Assembly (NCBI RefSeq): GCF_002127585.1
Contig: NZ_NEGZ01000025.1
Location: forward strand, 1-64,000
Direction: 5' to 3'
DNA from: Janthinobacterium sp. GW458P
GTDB taxonomy: Bacteria; Pseudomonadota; Gammaproteobacteria; Burkholderiales; Burkholderiaceae_D
Length of the DNA: 64,000 nt
The translations under genes and the position numbers were made by a program. Numbering within the stretch: the stretch's first letter is position 1; each line of letters begins with the position of its first letter. The notes below the pieces were generated by a model, which was not told where the DNA came from, ran no database searches, and saw only the letters and a list, made by a program, of their open reading frames with translations. Positions 18,001 to 26,074 of the stretch are shown here, one piece after another.

Positions 18001-19176
18001 TTAATCGGCGCCGCCGGCGGCGCTTGCGCTGGGGACGCGAGCGCCGCCCGGCCACACGACGCTCTCATCGACCGAGTATAGCTGGCAGGGGGTGCTGCTG
18101 CGCCGCTGGCACGACGCCAGCGCGCGGAAATCGGGACTTTCGCCCTCTTCCGCCCAGCCCCAGGCGCCGCTGGCCGAGACGGCAAAGGCGCGCGGCGTAG
18201 TCTTGCCGAGGAAGGTGCGGTAGGCGGCGCGCCCCTGCTCGGCCAGGTAAGGCACGGCGGCGATGTCGCCCTGCAGCGCGAAATGCGTGTCGGGCGGAGA
18301 CGGCGCATCGGCCACAGCGTAGACCTGGCGCACCGGCATGCCGATTTTTTGCAGGAAACGCTCGGCAGGCGGCAGCCAGACGGCCACGCCATCGCGGCTG
18401 CCCAGGGTCAGGTGGGCGTCGCGCTTGAACGGTCCGTAGGCAAACAGCTCGCCCCTGCCGCCCGAGCCGGCAAACGAGTGGAACAGGCGCTGCACCAGCG
18501 CCGGCGCAAAATAGGAGTCGTTCGCGCCATACAGCCACAGGCTGGGGATGCGGCTGTAGGCGCCGAAGGTGGCGAAGGCCTTGGCCAGGGCCGACGGCCA
18601 GTCGCAGCCTGGCATGTCGACGCGCAAGCCCCCGGCGAAATTGAACACCCCGCGCACGCCGGGCAGCGTCCGGGTAGCCAGCGCCAGCGCCGCCATGCCG
18701 CCATACGACTGGCCGGCCACGACGATGCGCTCGAGGTCGACCCAGCTCTGGCGCCGGGCATAGGCCAGCGCATCGAGCACGTCGCGCGCCTGCCCACGGG
18801 CGTTGGCCAGCATGTCGCAGCCGAAATCGCGGTAAGTGCCCGTGGATTGGGCAAATCCAGTGCGCATGGGCAACATCACGGCATAGCCGCGGCGCACGAA
18901 TTCGGTCGCCATGTAGATGAAGCGCTCGCGCTGCTGCTGCCTGGCCGGCCCCGCCTGTTTGCCATGATTCATCAGCAACAGGGGAAACGGGCCGGGGCCG
19001 CCGGGGCGAAATACCGTCGTTTCCAATGCTTCATGCATGCCGTCACCGGCAGGCACCATGATGATCTGCTCGTTCAGGCGCGCATCGAGCGGCAATGGCA
19101 CGCGCTGGGCTTGCGAGGGAAGGCAGAGCGAGCCGAGCAGCAAACTCGGCGACAACAGGCGGGCGACGCGGGAAAT
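18001..19176 (-). CDS. Secreted alpha/beta hydrolase (dienelactone-hydrolase-like), probable ATT start
   Basis: The 391-residue product has a signal peptide (SRVARLLSPSLLLGSLCLPSQAQ) and an alpha/beta-hydrolase fold with FPLLLMNHG, the nucleophile motif GQSYGG (Ser157) and a late FKRDAHLTL that may hold the acid/His region. Substrate is not known. No ATG, GTG or TTG sits correctly before the signal peptide. An ATT at 19176 is preceded by AGGAG with a 6-base spacing, so initiation at ATT is the best fit. The only ATG upstream (19236) has no Shine-Dalgarno and would add 20 residues that spoil the signal peptide. Confidence 0.72.
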   Translation of the reverse strand: MSRVARLLSPSLLLGSLCLPSQAQRVPLPLDARLNEQIIMVPAGDGMHEALETTVFRPGGPGPFPLLLMNHGKQAGPARQQQRERFIYMATEFVRRGYAVMLPMRTGFAQSTGTYRDFGCDMLANARGQARDVLDALAYARRQSWVDLERIVVAGQSYGGMAALALATRTLPGVRGVFNFAGGLRVDMPGCDWPSALAKAFATFGAYSRIPSLWLYGANDSYFAPALVQRLFHSFAGSGGRGELFAYGPFKRDAHLTLGSRDGVAVWLPPAERFLQKIGMPVRQVYAVADAPSPPDTHFALQGDIAAVPYLAEQGRAAYRTFLGKTTPRAFAVSASGAWGWAEEGESPDFRALASCQRRSSTPCQLYSVDESVVWPGGARVPSASAAGGAD

Positions 19177-19364
19177 GGCGGACTCCTGATCAGGCGCATG
19201 AATGATTCCCAGCCAGTCTAGGCAGCGCCATGCCACAGAACAATATCAAACAGTTACGTTAAATAACTTTTTTTAGAGAAAACAACGGGCAGGAAAATTA
19301 TTGCCTTGCGCCAAGCACTTTTCCGCTGGCGGGAGTAAACTGGAAGCCTTCTGAAGGAGTCGCC

Positions 19365-19736
19365 ATGTCCATATCCGCCCTCACCACCGGTACCTCGGGG
19401 CTGACCGCCAACCAGCGCGCGCTGGACGTGGCCGCCAACAATGTCGCCAATGCGAATACGCCGGGCTTCCAGCCGCAATCGGCCAACTTCCAGGAAGCCA
19501 GCCCGGCCGGCACGGGCGTCACCCTCTCCGTCGAAGGGCGCAAGCTGGCCGCCGGCGAAAGCGTCAGCGGCGCCAACGCGAATGCGGCCAAGGCAGCCGA
19601 AAGCCGGCCGAACGGCGTGGGCCTCGCTTCCGAACTGACCGATAACCTCGTCTACAAGGCTGGTTTTAATTTATCGGCGAATGTCGTCAAGGCGGCCGAC
19701 CAGGCCCTGGGCAGCCTGATCGACGTCAAGACTTGA
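19365..19736 (+). CDS. Miniature flagellar basal-body-rod-like protein
   Basis: The 123-residue protein keeps both ends of the flagellar rod/hook family: the N-terminal motif ALDVAANNVANANTPGF and a C-terminal amphipathic segment (NLVYKAGFNLSANVVKAADQALGSLIDV). FlgB and FlgC are about 130-140 residues, FlgG and FlgE far longer, so the size is near FlgC but the middle is Ala/Gly-rich and unlike it. A strong GAAGGAG precedes the ATG. No flagellar genes are adjacent. It may be a moonlighting or vestigial rod-type protein. Confidence 0.7.
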   Translation: MSISALTTGTSGLTANQRALDVAANNVANANTPGFQPQSANFQEASPAGTGVTLSVEGRKLAAGESVSGANANAAKAAESRPNGVGLASELTDNLVYKAGFNLSANVVKAADQALGSLIDVKT

Positions 19737-19761
19737 AGACACCGACTATCGACAAGCTAGT

Positions 19762-20361
19762 CTAGCTTTGCATTTCCAGCGCCAGCGGCGCCATGGCCGG
19801 CGTGATCAGCGCCAGCAGCCGTTCGGCAGGAATGCCGTCGCGCGCCTGCACCGACAAACCGTGCAGCAAGGCCGCATAGTAGTCGCCCAGCGCCTGCACG
19901 TCCGCCTCTCCTTTTAATTCCCCAGCCAGCTGCGCCGCGCGCAGGCGCTCGATGACGGCTTGCGTGCGCGCGCGGCGGTGCTGCGCCAGCCAGTCGGCGA
20001 TGCCGGCGTTGTCCGCGCTCGTATTCGTGGCGGCCGTGACCACCATGCAGCCTTGCGGCTGGCCGCTGCGCGTGTACAGCAGCACGGCTTCTTCCAGCAT
20101 GCGCGCCACCGCGTCGCGCACGCTCAGGCTGGCCGCCAGCGCGTGCACGGCAAACGCGCCTTCTCCCGTTTCATACAGTTCCACGGCTTCGCGGAACAAC
20201 TGCTCCTTCGAGCCGAACGCCGCATAGATGCGCGCCGAGGCGATGCCCAGCGCCGCCACCAGGTCGGCCATCGATACGCCTTCGTAGCCGCGCGTCCAGA
20301 ACGCGTCGCGCGCTTTTTCCAGCGCCAGCGCGCGGTCAAATTCCCTCGGTCTTCCTGCCAT
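19762..20361 (-). CDS. TetR-family transcriptional repressor
   Basis: The 199-residue protein has the N-terminal helix-turn-helix (AFWTRGYEGVSMADLVAALG, YAAFGSKEQLFREAVELYE) and a C-terminal ligand domain with a Cys in PQGCMVVTAATN. It is divergent from the isomerase-hydrolase operon that begins 140 bases away, which holds a 16-bp palindrome. It probably represses that operon. TATACT at 20396-20391 is a possible -10 for this gene. Confidence 0.9.
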   Translation of the reverse strand: MAGRPREFDRALALEKARDAFWTRGYEGVSMADLVAALGIASARIYAAFGSKEQLFREAVELYETGEGAFAVHALAASLSVRDAVARMLEEAVLLYTRSGQPQGCMVVTAATNTSADNAGIADWLAQHRRARTQAVIERLRAAQLAGELKGEADVQALGDYYAALLHGLSVQARDGIPAERLLALITPAMAPLALEMQS

Positions 20362-20443
20362 CTTGATCCTCTGCTTGCGAAGTGGCGGCCAGTATAACGC
20401 CTGGCGCCCGCGGCGCGTTCCCGATTTATTTTGCATCAGCGTC

Positions 20444-20472
20444 TTGACCGGACGGGAAATTTCGCCTATTCT
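20444..20472 (+). promoter_or_regulatory. Candidate sigma-70 promoter of the isomerase-hydrolase operon
   Basis: TTGACC (20444-20449) and TATTCT (20467-20472) are separated by 17 bases, with 5 of 6 and 4 of 6 matches to consensus. The last base of the -10 is the first base of the palindrome that follows. Confidence 0.5.
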
Positions 20473-20487
20473 TTGTCGATCGACAAA
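20472..20487. promoter_or_regulatory. Perfect 16-bp palindromic operator, likely TetR-regulator site
   Basis: TTTGTCGATCGACAAA is identical to its reverse complement and lies from the end of the -10 across the expected transcription start of the operon. It ends 14 bases before the ATG at 20502. This is the classic place for a repressor site. Recognition by the adjacent TetR protein is inferred. Confidence 0.6.
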
Positions 20488-20501
20488 CAATAGGAGCCGA
20501 T

Positions 20502-21563
20502 ATGAAAACCATCCAAGGACCAAGCCTGCACCTGGCACAATTCGCCGCCGACACGGCGCCCTTCAACACCCTGCCCGCCATTGCCGAGTGGGCGGCCGGC
20601 ATGGGCTTCAAGGCCCTGCAGATTCCCGCCTGGGATGCGCGCCTGTTCGACGTGGCGCAGGCTGCCCACAGCCAGCAATACTGCGACGAGCTGGTGGCCA
20701 TGCTGGCCAGCCATGGCCTCGTCATCAGCGAACTGACGACGCACATCCTCGGCCAGCTGGTGGCCGTGCACCCGGCCTACGACGCGCTGTGCGACAGCTT
20801 CGCCCCGGCACACCTGCACGGCCAGCCGGCCGCGCGCACCGAGTGGGCCATCGAGCAAGTGAAACTGGCGGCCATGGCCTCGAAACGCCTGGGCCTGACC
20901 GACATGGGCACGTTCTCCGGCTCGTTCGCCTGGCCCTACCTGTTCCCGTTCCCGCAGCGCCCGCCCGGCCTGATCGAGGCGGCTTTCGACGAGCTGGCGC
21001 GCCGCTGGCTGCCCATCCTCGACGTATGCGAGGAACAGGGTGTCAACCTGTGCTACGAAATCCACCCGAGCGAAGACCTGCATGACGGCATCAGCTTCGA
21101 GATGTTTTACGAGCGCGTGGGCCGCCATCCGCGCTGCAAGATGCTGTTCGATCCCAGCCACTTCGTGCTGCAGCAGCTCAATTACCTGGAATTCATCGAT
21201 ATCTACAAGGACCACATCCGCATGTTCCATGTGAAGGATGCGGAATTCAATCCGACCGGACGGCAAGGCATCTATGGCGGCTACCAGTCGTGGGAAAACC
21301 GCGCCGGGCGCTTCCGCTCGCTGGGCGATGGTCAGGTCGATTTCAAGGCGATTTTTTCGAAGATGGCGCAGAACGACTACGCCGGCTGGGCCACGCTGGA
21401 ATGGGAGTGCTGCCTGAAAGACCAGGAGGTAGGGGCGCGCGAAGGCGTGGCCTTCATCAACGCCCACATCATCCCCGTGACTGACAAGATCTTCGACGAC
21501 TTCGCCGGCGCCCCCGTCAGCGCGCAGCAGATCAACACCCTGCTCGGCATCGAGCATAACTAA
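20502..21563 (+). CDS. Sugar phosphate isomerase/epimerase-like TIM-barrel protein
   Basis: The 353-residue protein belongs to the xylose isomerase-like TIM barrel family (IolE/IolI-like). Metal-binding residues fit CYEIHPSED (Glu and His), KMLFDPSHFV (Asp, His), IRMFHVKDAEF (His, Asp) and a late ATLEWECCLKD (Glu). These enzymes usually isomerise or epimerise sugars or inositol derivatives. It is the first gene of a three-gene operon; AGGAG precedes the ATG. It is followed 13 bases later by a hydrolase gene. The natural substrate is not clear. Confidence 0.85.
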   Translation: MKTIQGPSLHLAQFAADTAPFNTLPAIAEWAAGMGFKALQIPAWDARLFDVAQAAHSQQYCDELVAMLASHGLVISELTTHILGQLVAVHPAYDALCDSFAPAHLHGQPAARTEWAIEQVKLAAMASKRLGLTDMGTFSGSFAWPYLFPFPQRPPGLIEAAFDELARRWLPILDVCEEQGVNLCYEIHPSEDLHDGISFEMFYERVGRHPRCKMLFDPSHFVLQQLNYLEFIDIYKDHIRMFHVKDAEFNPTGRQGIYGGYQSWENRAGRFRSLGDGQVDFKAIFSKMAQNDYAGWATLEWECCLKDQEVGAREGVAFINAHIIPVTDKIFDDFAGAPVSAQQINTLLGIEHN

Positions 21564-21576
21564 ACAAGGAAACCCA

Positions 21577-22449
21577 ATGAACGATTTTACCGACGAATTT
21601 ACACATGATTACGTCCGCCTCGACGGCGAGCGCCTGCATTGCGTCATCGCTGGTCCCGGCACCGGCAAGCCCGTGCTGCTGATTCCCGGCTGGCCGCAGA
21701 CCTGGTACGCGTGGCGCCATGTGATGGCGGCGCTGGCCGCCAGCGGCTATCAGGCCATCGCCATCGACCCGCCGGGCAGCGGCCACTCCAGCCGGCCGGC
21801 CGGCGGCTATGACACCGGCGCCGTGGCGGCCACCCTGCACCGCGCCATGCTGGCCCTGGGCCACGCGCAGTACGACGTGGTGGGCCATGACATCGGCATG
21901 TGGGTGGGCTACGCGCTGGCCAGCGATTTCCCGCAGGCGGTGACGAAACTGGCGCTGACGGAAGCCGTGATTCCCGGCCTGGCGCCCGCGCCGCCGATTT
22001 TTGTCGCGCCGTCCGACAACATCTTCCTGTGGCACTTCATGTTCAACCAGGTGCTGGATTTGCCGGAAATGCTCACTGCAGGCAAGGAGCGCGAATATAT
22101 CCGCTTCATTTTCGACCGCTGGTCATACCGCCGCGACCAGGTCGCCGTCGACGTGTATGCGGACGCCTACGCCACGCCGGGCGCCCTGCGCGCCGGTTTC
22201 GCCTACTACCGGGCGATTCCGGAAACCATCCGGCAAAACCTGGAACGGGCAAAACGCAGCCTGGCCATGCCCGTGCTGGCCATCGGCGCCGACCACGCGA
22301 CCAATGATGCCCCGCTGCTGACCATGCAGGGCAAGGCGGATATTCTCAAAGGCGCCATCGTCGCCGAATGCGGCCACTTCATCATGGAAGAACAGCCGCA
22401 AGCGTTCATCGCCCATCTGCTGCCCTTCCTGGCAGGAGATGCGGCATGA
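21577..22449 (+). CDS. Alpha/beta hydrolase with Asp nucleophile (epoxide hydrolase/haloalkane dehalogenase type)
   Basis: The 290-residue protein has the oxyanion motif LLIPGWPQTWYAWR, a nucleophile elbow VVGHDIGMWVG with Asp105, and a C-terminal ECGHFIMEEQP with the catalytic His. An Asp nucleophile is the mark of epoxide hydrolases and dehalogenases rather than esterases. The region after the elbow is a mainly helical cap. Its stop overlaps the next start as ATGA, so the two are translationally coupled. Confidence 0.87.
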   Translation: MNDFTDEFTHDYVRLDGERLHCVIAGPGTGKPVLLIPGWPQTWYAWRHVMAALAASGYQAIAIDPPGSGHSSRPAGGYDTGAVAATLHRAMLALGHAQYDVVGHDIGMWVGYALASDFPQAVTKLALTEAVIPGLAPAPPIFVAPSDNIFLWHFMFNQVLDLPEMLTAGKEREYIRFIFDRWSYRRDQVAVDVYADAYATPGALRAGFAYYRAIPETIRQNLERAKRSLAMPVLAIGADHATNDAPLLTMQGKADILKGAIVAECGHFIMEEQPQAFIAHLLPFLAGDAA

Positions 22450-23375
22450 GCCTGGACCCGCTGATCGCCGCCTGGCTGGAACAGACGAAAGACGCGCCGC
22501 CGCCCGCCTCGCTGGCGGACCTGCGCGCAGCCACGGAAACGGGGTTGCGCCAGCTGCACGGCGCCCTGGAGGAAGTGGCGTCCGTCACCGACTACGTGCT
22601 GCCCGGCGAACATGCGCTGACCGTGCGCGCCTACATGCCGGCCGGCGCGGACATGGGCCAGCCCTTGCCGGCCATCGTCTTCGCGCACGGCGGCGGCTGG
22701 TGTCTGTGTTCGCTGGACCTGTACGACAATCCATGCCGCGCGCTGGCCAACGCCACCGGCTGCGTGATTTTCTCCGTCGACTACCGGCTGGCGCCCGAGC
22801 ACAAGTTCCCCGTGCCGCTAAGCGACTTTTACAGTGCCCTGTGCTGGGTCGCCGACCAGGCGGAGATGCTGGGCATCGATGCGAAACGCCTGGCCGTGGG
22901 CGGCGACAGCGCCGGCGGCAACCTGGCCGCGGCAGCGGCCCTGATGGCGCGCGACCAGGCCGGACCGGCGCTGGCGCACCAGCTGCTGCTGTACCCGGCG
23001 CTCGATTTCGCCTTCGACACGCCTTCCTACCAGCGCTACGCGGATGGCCATTCGCTGACCCGGGAAGCGATGCGTTTTTGCTGGTCTGCCTACCTGAACG
23101 AGCCGGCCGACGGCGCGCAGCCTTACGCGGCGCCCCTGCGGGCGGCCTCGCTGAAGGACTTGCCGCCGGCGACGGTGCTGGTGTGTGAATACGATCCGCT
23201 GCATGACGAAGGCGAAGCCTATGCGCGGTATTTGCGCGACGACGGTGTGGCGGTGCAGTGCGTGCAGCTCGACGGCATGATCCACGCATCGATGCACATG
23301 CTGGGCCTGACGCCAGCGGCGCGGGGACTATTTGACATCGCAGGCCAGGCGATGCGGCAAGCGCTGGCGACATAA
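22446..23375 (+). CDS. Alpha/beta hydrolase of the hormone-sensitive lipase family
   Basis: The 309-residue esterase has HGGGW (81-85) as oxyanion hole and GDSAGG with nucleophile Ser155, then CEYDPLHDEG with the acid and MIHASM with the catalytic His. These are the standard features of HSL-type (family IV) esterases acting on short acyl esters. The start at 22446 overlaps the stop of the upstream hydrolase. It is the last gene of the TetR-linked operon and is followed by a terminator. Confidence 0.9.
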   Translation: MSLDPLIAAWLEQTKDAPPPASLADLRAATETGLRQLHGALEEVASVTDYVLPGEHALTVRAYMPAGADMGQPLPAIVFAHGGGWCLCSLDLYDNPCRALANATGCVIFSVDYRLAPEHKFPVPLSDFYSALCWVADQAEMLGIDAKRLAVGGDSAGGNLAAAAALMARDQAGPALAHQLLLYPALDFAFDTPSYQRYADGHSLTREAMRFCWSAYLNEPADGAQPYAAPLRAASLKDLPPATVLVCEYDPLHDEGEAYARYLRDDGVAVQCVQLDGMIHASMHMLGLTPAARGLFDIAGQAMRQALAT

Positions 23376-23413
23376 AAAAAACGCGCCGGGGATGGCTCCA
23401 CGGCGCGTTTTTC
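23374..23413. terminator. Bidirectional rho-independent terminator
   Basis: Arms ACGCGCCG (23381-23388) and CGGCGCGT (23401-23408) pair perfectly with a 12-base loop. A-run on the left and T-run on the right make it work for both strands, closing the hydrolase operon on the plus strand and the molybdopterin-fold gene on the minus strand. Confidence 0.88.
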
Positions 23414-23429
23414 CTCCATCAGCTGCGCA

Positions 23430-23969
23430 TCACTCCACCAGCTTGCGCACCTCAATGCCATTGAGCCACTTCACATGGCGCGGGCCCGTGCGGATGTCCT
23501 TCGCCGAGATGAGGGCAATCTCTCCATCGTTGTCGTCGAGCGCCTTGCCGTTCTTTTCATAGTAGACGATCACGCCCTCGCCGGCCGAAGCGTTATACAG
23601 CTCGCCCCAGGAAAACACCACCGCATAGCCGTCGGTGGCCGTGGCGATGACGGCGAGCTTCTTGACGTCGTTATGGCCGGGCGCATCGAGCACCGCCTTG
23701 TCGAGAATGTCGCGCAGGCGCACGCCCTTGTAGCTGGTGATGGTCTCGGCCTTGTCGCCATTGTGCCGCGTGACGACGATTTCCCCGCCGTTGGCCGGCG
23801 GCAGCTGGCGCAGGTCGGCCACCTTCAGGCTCAACGGCGTTTCCACCATGCCCGTCACGGCCAGCGCGTGGCTCATATTGTCGCGCGCGGGAGCAGGAGC
23901 GGCAGACCACGCGGGCGCCGCGGCCAGCAACGCCACCGAGGTAAAGCCAGCCAATATTTTCTTCAACAT
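23430..23969 (-). CDS. Secreted sulfite-oxidase-fold (molybdopterin domain) protein lacking cysteine
   Basis: The 179-residue product has a signal peptide (LLAAAPAWSA) and matches the oxidoreductase molybdopterin-binding domain: ALAVTGMVETPLSLKVADLRQLP, YKGVRLRDILDKA, ATDGYAVVFSWGEL and a C-terminal VKWLNGIEVRKL. True enzymes of this fold bind molybdenum through a conserved Cys; this protein contains no Cys at all. Enzyme activity is therefore unlikely, and a binding or sensing role is more plausible. The start at 23969 is chosen because AGGA sits 6 bases upstream. It lies 30 bases after the TonB receptor and should share its ModE-type promoter. Confidence 0.75.
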   Translation of the reverse strand: MLKKILAGFTSVALLAAAPAWSAAPAPARDNMSHALAVTGMVETPLSLKVADLRQLPPANGGEIVVTRHNGDKAETITSYKGVRLRDILDKAVLDAPGHNDVKKLAVIATATDGYAVVFSWGELYNASAGEGVIVYYEKNGKALDDNDGEIALISAKDIRTGPRHVKWLNGIEVRKLVE

Positions 23970-23999
23970 GCTGTGTCCTTTCATTGAGTAGTCAAAAAA

Positions 24000-25988
24000 T
24001 CAGAACTGGTACTGCGCATTGGCCAGCCATGTGCGGCCCGCGCCGGGAAAGCCGTCGGCCAGCGCAAAATTGCGGTCACCGAGGTTCGCCACGCCCGCTT
24101 CCAGTGTCAAAGCCGGCAACGGGCGGTACACGGCCTTCAGGTTCAGCGTGGCAAAGCCGCCCAATTCCAGCGTATTCGAGACCCAGCGTCCGCTGTTCGC
24201 TTCAGCGATGGCCACCACGTCGACCTGGCGCGCCGCGTGCAGCACGGCATGCGCCGTCAGCTTGTGGCGCGGCACGTCCGTCAGGCGCGTGGCGCGGTCG
24301 CTGACATTTTTCATGTCCGTGTACGTGTAATTGCCGCCGACCTCCAGCCAGGCGCCGGCGCGGCCACGCAAACCCAGCTCCACGCCGCTGATATGCGCCC
24401 TGCCCACGTTCTGCATCTGCGCACGCACGCCAGAAACATTCGCCACGCTCTGAATCTTGTCCTTCACGTCGCTGTAGAACAGCGCCGCTTCCAGGCTGGC
24501 GCCCTGCACGTTTCCCTGATACCCAAGCTCATAGTTCATCGCCTCTTCCGCGCGCAAGGCCGGGTTTTCGATATACGTGCCCAGGCGCTGCGAGTAGCGG
24601 TCCTTCAGGGTCGGCAGACGCGACTTGCGCGCCACGGTGGCGTACACGCGCGAGTCAAGACCAGTCTTGTGGAACAATCCCGCCTGCAGGTCGGTGGCCG
24701 ACTGATTGCCGGGCAAGGTATAGGCATTGCCGGCGCTGTAGACGGTGTCCGGGCGAAGCGCGTTGCGCGAGGCGCCCAGCGACAGTTCCGTCGCCGCATT
24801 GAGGGCGATGCTGTCTTCCGCGCCCAGGGTCCACAGCGCATCCTTGTACCAGGTGTTGCGCACGCCCCTGGCGTCGAGTTCCTGGTGCTCGTCGGCCTTG
24901 TAGCTGGCGACAAAGCGCAGGCTGTGCGCGGCCAGGCGGAACGATTCGAGTTCCACCGCGCCGCCATTCGTGCGGTCGTTGTAGATGCTGCGCCCGCCGC
25001 TGACGCTGCCCTGGCCGCTGGTCTTGATGGTGCTGTAGCTGCCATTGGTGAACGAGGTGATTTCATTGTCGTAGCTGTCGTGGTAAAGGCGCAGTTTCAG
25101 GCGTTCCTGCTGGCCCAGGCGCGTCTGCGAGACGAAATACACGCTTTCCTTGTTCCAGTACGGCCATTGCCAATAGCGGGCGCCGGCGGGATTCGTCGAT
25201 GGCGGCTGCCCCTTTTCGCCATGCTGCTTGTAGTAGCTGAAGGCATACTCGTCGCCGCCCGCCGGCGTGTAGCCCACCTTGAACGACAGTTTATGGTCCT
25301 TGCGATACGCGTTGTTGCGCATGCCGCCGTCTTCCGTGGCCGTGGGGCGGAAATCGGACGACATGGGGAAGCCGTCGCTGTCGATGTACGACACGCCCGC
25401 CTGCAGATACCACAAACCCTGGTTCGTGCCCACGTTCGCCGACACCTGGCGCTCGCTGCCGGAGCCGAAACCGACGGATACGTCGCCCTCCATCGGCGCG
25501 GACGGCTTGCGCGAGATCAGGTTGATGGCGCCGCCCAGGGTATTGGCGCCATACGCCACGGAGCTGTAGCCCTTGGCCACCTGGATGGCGGCCAGGTCGG
25601 CCGTCGTAAATCGGTTGAAGTCGACGTAGCCGTCATACGGCACGTAGACGGGAATGCCGTCGATGTACAGCGGCACCTGGCGCGCATCGAAGCCGCGTAG
25701 GGCGACGGTTTTCTCGTTGCGCGAATTGGTCGACAGCGACACGCCCGAGAGCAAATTCAAGGCGTCGCCCACGTTGTCGCGGTTAAAGCGGCGCATCTCG
25801 GCCCGGCTCACTTGCGAGGCCACCTGCTGCTCCATCTGGCCTGCCTGCTCCCGCTGGCCTACCACTGTCACCGTGCCCAGCACGAACGGCGCCGCCCCAT
25901 CCACCTCATCCTTGCCGCTTGTCTGCTGCGCCTGCGCCATTTGCGCCAGCGCCAGCATCACCGCGCCTGCCATTACCTGTTTCAACAT
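24000..25988 (-). CDS. TonB-dependent outer-membrane receptor, predicted molybdenum-responsive
   Basis: The 662-residue protein has a signal peptide (MLALAQMAQA), a TonB box-like VTVVGQ near residue 40, a plug domain (about 50-170, with RRFNRDNVGDALNLLSGV, ALRGFDARQVPLYIDGIPV and YGANTLGGAINLIS) and a beta-barrel ending in the sorting signal NAQYQF. It is shorter than most siderophore receptors, closer to vitamin B12 or small-ligand receptors. Its promoter is covered by a ModE-like operator and the next gene has a molybdopterin-domain fold. The ligand is inferred to be a molybdenum or tungsten species; a metal complex or molybdophore is also possible. Confidence 0.9.
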   Translation of the reverse strand: MLKQVMAGAVMLALAQMAQAQQTSGKDEVDGAAPFVLGTVTVVGQREQAGQMEQQVASQVSRAEMRRFNRDNVGDALNLLSGVSLSTNSRNEKTVALRGFDARQVPLYIDGIPVYVPYDGYVDFNRFTTADLAAIQVAKGYSSVAYGANTLGGAINLISRKPSAPMEGDVSVGFGSGSERQVSANVGTNQGLWYLQAGVSYIDSDGFPMSSDFRPTATEDGGMRNNAYRKDHKLSFKVGYTPAGGDEYAFSYYKQHGEKGQPPSTNPAGARYWQWPYWNKESVYFVSQTRLGQQERLKLRLYHDSYDNEITSFTNGSYSTIKTSGQGSVSGGRSIYNDRTNGGAVELESFRLAAHSLRFVASYKADEHQELDARGVRNTWYKDALWTLGAEDSIALNAATELSLGASRNALRPDTVYSAGNAYTLPGNQSATDLQAGLFHKTGLDSRVYATVARKSRLPTLKDRYSQRLGTYIENPALRAEEAMNYELGYQGNVQGASLEAALFYSDVKDKIQSVANVSGVRAQMQNVGRAHISGVELGLRGRAGAWLEVGGNYTYTDMKNVSDRATRLTDVPRHKLTAHAVLHAARQVDVVAIAEANSGRWVSNTLELGGFATLNLKAVYRPLPALTLEAGVANLGDRNFALADGFPGAGRTWLANAQYQF

Positions 25989-26006
25989 CGTCTTGATCTT
26001 TCCACT

Positions 26007-26034
26007 CTCGCTATATATCGTCTTATATAACGAT
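26007..26034 (-). promoter_or_regulatory. ModE-like operator 1 (proximal)
   Basis: On the plus strand CGCTATATA (26009-26017), a six-base spacer, and TATATAACGAT (26024-26034) form an inverted repeat. I recall the ModE consensus as ATCGNTATATA, six bases, TATATNNCGAT; only the outermost left bases differ. It overlaps the spacer and -10 of the candidate promoter for the TonB receptor, so bound ModE would repress. Confidence 0.7.
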
Positions 26035-26040
26035 ATTCAA
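26012..26040 (-). promoter_or_regulatory. Candidate promoter of the TonB receptor gene
   Basis: On the minus strand TTGAAT (26040-26035) and TATATA (26017-26012) are 17 bases apart, each with 4 of 6 matches. The start of transcription would be near 26005, giving a leader of about 17 bases before the ATG at 25988. Confidence 0.5.
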
Positions 26041-26074
26041 AAAAGCGGCCGCCTTGCGACAGCCGTTACCCAGC

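Noticed and set aside
19252-19276. Possible rho-independent terminator (AGTTA/TAACT then T-run)
   Set aside because: The stem is only five A/T-rich pairs and no plus-strand gene ends there.
24237-25700. Plus-strand open frame opposite the TonB receptor
   Set aside because: The minus strand has signal peptide, plug motifs and C-terminal Phe; the opposite frame has none.
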